From an uncultured Alphaproteobacteria bacterium (lineage in GTDB: Bacteria; Pseudomonadota; Alphaproteobacteria; RF32; CAG-239), in the NCBI GenBank assembly GCA_944391355.1, contig CALXTG010000048.1:1-8691 (forward strand): a stretch of 8,691 nt of DNA, read 5' to 3'. Every line of letters begins with the position of its first letter. The first letter of the stretch is position 1. Made by a program: the position numbers and the translations under genes. The notes under the pieces are model-generated. The model saw nothing but the letters and a program-made list of their open reading frames with translations. It did not search any database and was not told the origin of the DNA. Below, one piece after another: positions 6,087-8,691 of the stretch.

Positions 6087-6545
6087 ATGTTAAAAAAGAT
6101 TTTGTGCGCTGCCGTTTTGCTGATTTTGCCCGTTTTTGCCCGCGCTCAGCTGATTTATCAACCCAAATATGTTCCCAATCAAAGCCTGCAGCAATATTTC
6201 CAAAACGAAGACCAACGCCTTAAACGCTCGGTCATCTATGTCTTTTATAACGGTACCCCCTGTTACGAATGCCAGCAAACCATGGACTTAATCAACCAGA
6301 TTTACCACAAATACTATACCGGTCTTTATGATCTTCACTTTGTCAACTACGAAACCGATACCGAATACGACTATATGCAGGCATATAAACTGACGGAACC
6401 GCTGTCTTTGGTAATGGTAAGGGTTTCCGACGGCGCCATGTTCGGCGCCAAAAAACTTACCGACCTGCAAAACCGCATTTCCGACCCAATCAGTTTCAGC
6501 GACTATCTGACCGATCAAATCAACAGTTTTCTCGGCAACGGCTGA
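6087..6545 (+). CDS. Periplasmic thioredoxin-fold protein with CYEC motif (152 aa)
   Basis: A signal peptide, MLKKILCAAVLLILPVFARA, is cleaved after Ala20 to leave a mature protein starting QLIYQ. The body has thioredoxin-fold marks: strand VIYVFYN (49-55), then C59-Y-E-C62 at the head of a helix, and TEPLSLVMV (103-111), where P105 fits the cis-proline before the next strand. It is likely exported and could act as a thiol-disulphide oxidoreductase or chaperone, but CYEC is not the CPYC, CGPC or CPHC of well-known families, and I cannot name the subfamily. ATG 6087 is chosen for the signal peptide and the AAAGGA (6074-6079), 7 nt upstream. It starts 19 nt after the aminopeptidase stop, so it is the third gene of the prmA operon. 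No terminator hairpin is visible after it. Confidence 0.8.
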   Translation: MLKKILCAAVLLILPVFARAQLIYQPKYVPNQSLQQYFQNEDQRLKRSVIYVFYNGTPCYECQQTMDLINQIYHKYYTGLYDLHFVNYETDTEYDYMQAYKLTEPLSLVMVRVSDGAMFGAKKLTDLQNRISDPISFSDYLTDQINSFLGNG

Positions 6546-6560
6546 CGCTAAACAAAAAAC

Positions 6561-6610
6561 TTGCATTTTTGTCCACTTATGCTAATATGCTCTGCAATAA
6601 TAAATTATTG
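6561..6610 (+). promoter_or_regulatory. Promoter with an operator-like dyad before the 192-aa gene
   Basis: -35 TTGCAT (6561-6566), 16-nt spacer, -10 TAATAT (6583-6588, 4 of 6). Directly downstream, at the expected start of transcription, is a perfect inverted repeat CAATAAT-AA-ATTATTG (6595-6610). Its position fits an operator or a 5' end hairpin. Confidence 0.45.
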
Positions 6611-6632
6611 TGGAACCTTAAAAATTGTTATT

Positions 6633-7211
6633 ATGGCATATGAATACAGCGACCTGGAGATCAGAGCAATATTGGGAGCGGCAGAGATAACCTACAACCC
6701 AAATTTCCTGAATTTTCTGACCCAAAAAATCCGCCGGCAGCAACTTCTTGATCAATCAGAAGAAATTATTTCCTATCTGAAACGTCTGGCCAATATCCGG
6801 ATATTTTACCCTCAGGCTCTTAAAGTTCTGGAAGAGATTGTGTTGCAAGACTGTAAAAAATTCACGGTCTATATGAACATCTTGGAAACGATTGCCGGCA
6901 AATATCCCGACACCAAAACGCGGGAAAATCTCAGCAAACGGAGCCTCAATTTCGTTCAAACGCTCGCTTCCAAACGCAAGTACCAGAGTGAAATCATTGC
7001 CGGAATGGAAAACTGCACTCATTTTTCCCGGCAATGGCAGATTGAAGTTCTGCAAATTTTGGGCAAATACTGCCCCAAAGACGCGCTCAGCTTCCGGGAA
7101 ATATTCAAAAACAAATTACGGCAAACCGCCCTGACATGCCAAACAAGCGAAGAACTGGACATATTAAGCGGCATTGCCAAAAGTATTCATGTTTACATTC
7201 CTGAACTGTAA
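6633..7211 (+). CDS. Protein of unknown function, all-helical (192 aa)
   Basis: Starts MAYEYSDLEIRAILGAAEI. The sequence is a succession of amphipathic helices rich in Leu, Ile, Lys and Glu, without signal peptide, membrane span or known catalytic motif. Segments such as EIISYLKRLANIRIFYPQAL, VLEEIVLQDCKK and EVLQILGKYCPKDA have the spacing of helical-repeat (HEAT- or TPR-like) proteins, but no clear repeat period is visible. Three Cys in the second half (in ENCTH, KYCPK and LTCQT) are too scattered to be a metal site by eye. ATG 6633 is the only sensible start, yet it lacks a normal Shine-Dalgarno: GTGGA is 18 nt away. Translation may be weak or depend on leader structure. It has its own promoter and a strong terminator, so it is probably monocistronic. 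I do not recognise the family. Confidence 0.75.
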   Translation: MAYEYSDLEIRAILGAAEITYNPNFLNFLTQKIRRQQLLDQSEEIISYLKRLANIRIFYPQALKVLEEIVLQDCKKFTVYMNILETIAGKYPDTKTRENLSKRSLNFVQTLASKRKYQSEIIAGMENCTHFSRQWQIEVLQILGKYCPKDALSFREIFKNKLRQTALTCQTSEELDILSGIAKSIHVYIPEL

Positions 7212-7215
7212 ACAT

Positions 7216-7254
7216 AAATAAAAACCGAAACCTCAAAGGTTTCGGTTTTTATTT
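7216..7254. terminator. Strong bidirectional terminator between convergent genes
   Basis: A perfect inverted repeat, core AAAAACCGAAACC (7220-7232) / GGTTTCGGTTTTT (7238-7250) with a TCAAA loop, extends to 17 bp (7216-7232 / 7238-7254). Both flanks give a U-rich tail, so it ends the plus-strand 192-aa gene and the minus-strand Hsp70-like gene, whose stop is at 7256-7258. Confidence 0.93.
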
Positions 7255-7255
7255 T

Positions 7256-8530
7256 TCAGCCGAAACGGCGCATGCTGTCATAAGCCAGCCCCAACCCGAC
7301 CGATGACAGCTTATCATCCTGAGAAACTCCCGCTCCGGGAAAAAACGCGCACAGACTTTTTTGTACTGCCGGAATCTCCGTAGAGCCGCCGGTTAAAATA
7401 ACCAGTTCGATATCCCCGGCTTTTATACCGGCCTGCTTCAGGCTTTCTCCCATTGCGGCACTTATTTTGCCGACATTTTTTTCAATGGCCTTTTCAAATT
7501 CCCGGCGCAAAATCCGTATTGCCGGTTTATCGCCGATAAATTCTAACCTTTTGCAAACTTCTTCCTGCTGCCCTGCGGCAATTTTTCCGGCTTCAACCGC
7601 CCCCAGCAGACTATGCCCGCATTCCTGTTCCAAAACTTCTTCCAGACGTGCGATTTTATCCGGTTCCTCGGCCTGCAGCTTCAAGCCGCGAACCAATTTT
7701 AACGTCTTATAAGTATACAGACTGTTGATCTTGCTCCACTCCGCCAGATCATGATAAATTCCCGCCGGAACCGTCAACTGTTGCGAACTGCTGCTGCGGC
7801 TGGCATAAAAACTCCCGTAGCCCAGCTCAGGCATAAAACTTTGTAAAGCCAAATCTTTATCAAAATCATTACCGCCAATCCTAATACCGCTGCTGCCGAG
7901 AATATCATTCCGGCGGTCGCTTTCCTGCTGCCGTCCGGGACTGAGACGGATGACGGTAAAATCAGAAGTCCCGCCGCCGATATCAATTACACAGGCAAGT
8001 TTTTCCTGCCGTAGTTTTATTTCATGCGCATAAGCCGCCGCAATCGGTTCAAACTGAAATTCAATTTCCTTAAACCCCACGGCTTCGGCAACCTGCCGCA
8101 GCTCCTTTTCTGCCTGCCGGTCCCCGGCCGGATCCCCGTCGCGAAAATGAACCGGGCGTCCCATTACGACCTGAGCAATCTCGGCGCCGAATTCCCGTTC
8201 GGCCAAACTCGTCAAATACCCGATAAAAGCCGCCAGAATTTCTTCAAACTGCAGATTCCGTCCGTTAACTTCGGTAAGACTGCCCATCAGAGGCGTTCCC
8301 AGAACACGCTTCATCGAACGCATAAAACGTCCCCGCTCGGCATTAACATAAGCCTGTACCGCCGACATTCCGAAACAAGGCGTCAACTCCTTGGCGGCCG
8401 GATAAAATACCGCTGTCGGCATGGTAACTTTACCTTCCGGACTTTTAACCAGCCGCGGTTCCTGCCCCGGGCATACCGCAGCGATCGCCGAATTGCTGGT
8501 TCCGAAATCAATTCCGCAGGAAATTTTCAT
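7256..8530 (-). CDS. Hsp70-family ATPase, YegD-like putative chaperone
   Basis: A 424-aa protein consisting of an actin/Hsp70 ATPase domain with little room for a DnaK-type substrate-binding domain (DnaK is about 640 aa; E. coli YegD about 450). The three nucleotide-binding signatures are present: phosphate-1 GIDFGTSNSAIA (6-17), phosphate-2 VIDIGGGTSDFTV (181-193) and adenosine ILTGGSTEIPAVQ (378-390). It also has the Hsp70 segment FEPIAAAYAHE (160-170) and GIRIGGNDFDKDLA (215-228). An insert with a Ser-rich stretch (ASRSSSSQQ, 243-251) and a charged helical region (about 285-330) replace parts of the DnaK lobe. It presumably binds and hydrolyses ATP in the cytosol; its client is unknown. 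ATG 8530 fits the start of the first beta strand, with AAAGAG upstream, and longer readings cross its promoter. Monocistronic, convergent with the 192-aa gene. Confidence 0.9.
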   Translation of the reverse strand: MKISCGIDFGTSNSAIAAVCPGQEPRLVKSPEGKVTMPTAVFYPAAKELTPCFGMSAVQAYVNAERGRFMRSMKRVLGTPLMGSLTEVNGRNLQFEEILAAFIGYLTSLAEREFGAEIAQVVMGRPVHFRDGDPAGDRQAEKELRQVAEAVGFKEIEFQFEPIAAAYAHEIKLRQEKLACVIDIGGGTSDFTVIRLSPGRQQESDRRNDILGSSGIRIGGNDFDKDLALQSFMPELGYGSFYASRSSSSQQLTVPAGIYHDLAEWSKINSLYTYKTLKLVRGLKLQAEEPDKIARLEEVLEQECGHSLLGAVEAGKIAAGQQEEVCKRLEFIGDKPAIRILRREFEKAIEKNVGKISAAMGESLKQAGIKAGDIELVILTGGSTEIPAVQKSLCAFFPGAGVSQDDKLSSVGLGLAYDSMRRFG

Positions 8531-8563
8531 ATCCGTCTCTTTTAATTTGATTAAAACCCTGCT

Positions 8564-8591
8564 CTTATAAAACAGAATCACCAAAAGTCAA
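8564..8591 (-). promoter_or_regulatory. Promoter of the Hsp70-like gene
   Basis: On the minus strand: -35 TTGACT (8586-8591, 5 of 6), 16-nt spacer, -10 TATAAG (8564-8569, 5 of 6). Predicted start near 8556, giving a leader of about 25 nt. It looks like a housekeeping sigma-70 promoter; I see no CIRCE inverted repeat or sigma-32-type box. Confidence 0.65.
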
Positions 8592-8614
8592 ATAAAAGTA
8601 TAAAAAACATAAGA

Positions 8615-8691
8615 TTATTTTTCTGCCGGACTTCTTAAAACAAATTTATCAATATCAAAACCGCCGCAGGCATGAATAACAAAATCGTAAA
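8615..8691 (-). CDS. C-terminal fragment of an unidentified protein
   Basis: Reading in from the right edge on the minus strand, one frame is open for 25 codons to TAA at 8615-8617 and ends DKFVLRSPAEK, with ACGGFDID before it. The residue mix looks coding (charged, with a Gly-Gly and a polar tail), whereas one other frame hits a stop within 12 codons and the third gives a bland hydrophobic string. I cannot assign a family from this tail. No terminator follows it, so its transcript may continue into the Hsp70-like gene 85 nt further on. Confidence 0.45.
   Translation of the reverse strand, partial: YDFVIHACGGFDIDKFVLRSPAEK

Noticed and set aside
8024..8545. 173-aa plus-strand ORF opposite the Hsp70-like gene
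   Set aside because: Antisense shadow; the minus strand carries all Hsp70 signatures.

Overview
The window looks like chromosomal core DNA from an alphaproteobacterium of moderate GC content (roughly mid-40s %, by eye). The reasons are the yebC-ruvC gene pair, prmA directly followed by a long M24B aminopeptidase P (an order I associate with alphaproteobacteria), and a uniform codon style. A gut-type or host-associated Rhodospirillales-like lineage is a guess. I see no IS element, phage gene, CRISPR array or recombination site.

Layout, left to right. (1) Positions 1-90, minus: the N-terminus of a MazG-like protein runs off the left edge, with its own promoter and ribosome binding site. (2) 224-727, plus: a 167-aa conserved protein of unknown function that most likely starts at TTG. 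(3) 865-941, plus: initiator tRNA-fMet behind a TTGACA promoter, ended by a hairpin that works on both strands. (4) 1053-1213, minus: two previously uncalled micro-ORFs of 26 and 22 aa, each a single membrane span with a good Shine-Dalgarno, 11 nt apart. (5) 1293-2542, minus: yebC and ruvC overlapping by one base, with promoter and terminator. (6) 2643-3413, minus: an exported protein of unknown function. (7) 3507-6545, plus: prmA, an Xaa-Pro aminopeptidase and a periplasmic thioredoxin-fold protein, packed as an operon. (8) 6633-7211, plus: a 192-aa unknown protein with its own promoter and an operator-like dyad. (9) 7256-8530, minus: a YegD-like Hsp70-family ATPase, convergent with (8) across a very strong shared terminator. 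(10) 8615-8691, minus: the probable C-terminus of a gene entering from the right edge.

Functionally this is mostly translation and repair housekeeping: initiator tRNA, ribosomal protein L11 methylation, a YebC-family translation or regulatory factor, the Holliday junction resolvase, dipeptide/peptide turnover and a chaperone-like ATPase. Around it are several small or exported genes of no known function. The best candidates for something undescribed are the twin micro-membrane proteins, an initiator tRNA with a changed anticodon-stem hallmark pair, a PrmA missing one residue of its SAM-site motif, and a pair of interlocked divergent promoters whose two -10 boxes form one palindrome. No obvious new multi-gene defence or mobile system is visible.
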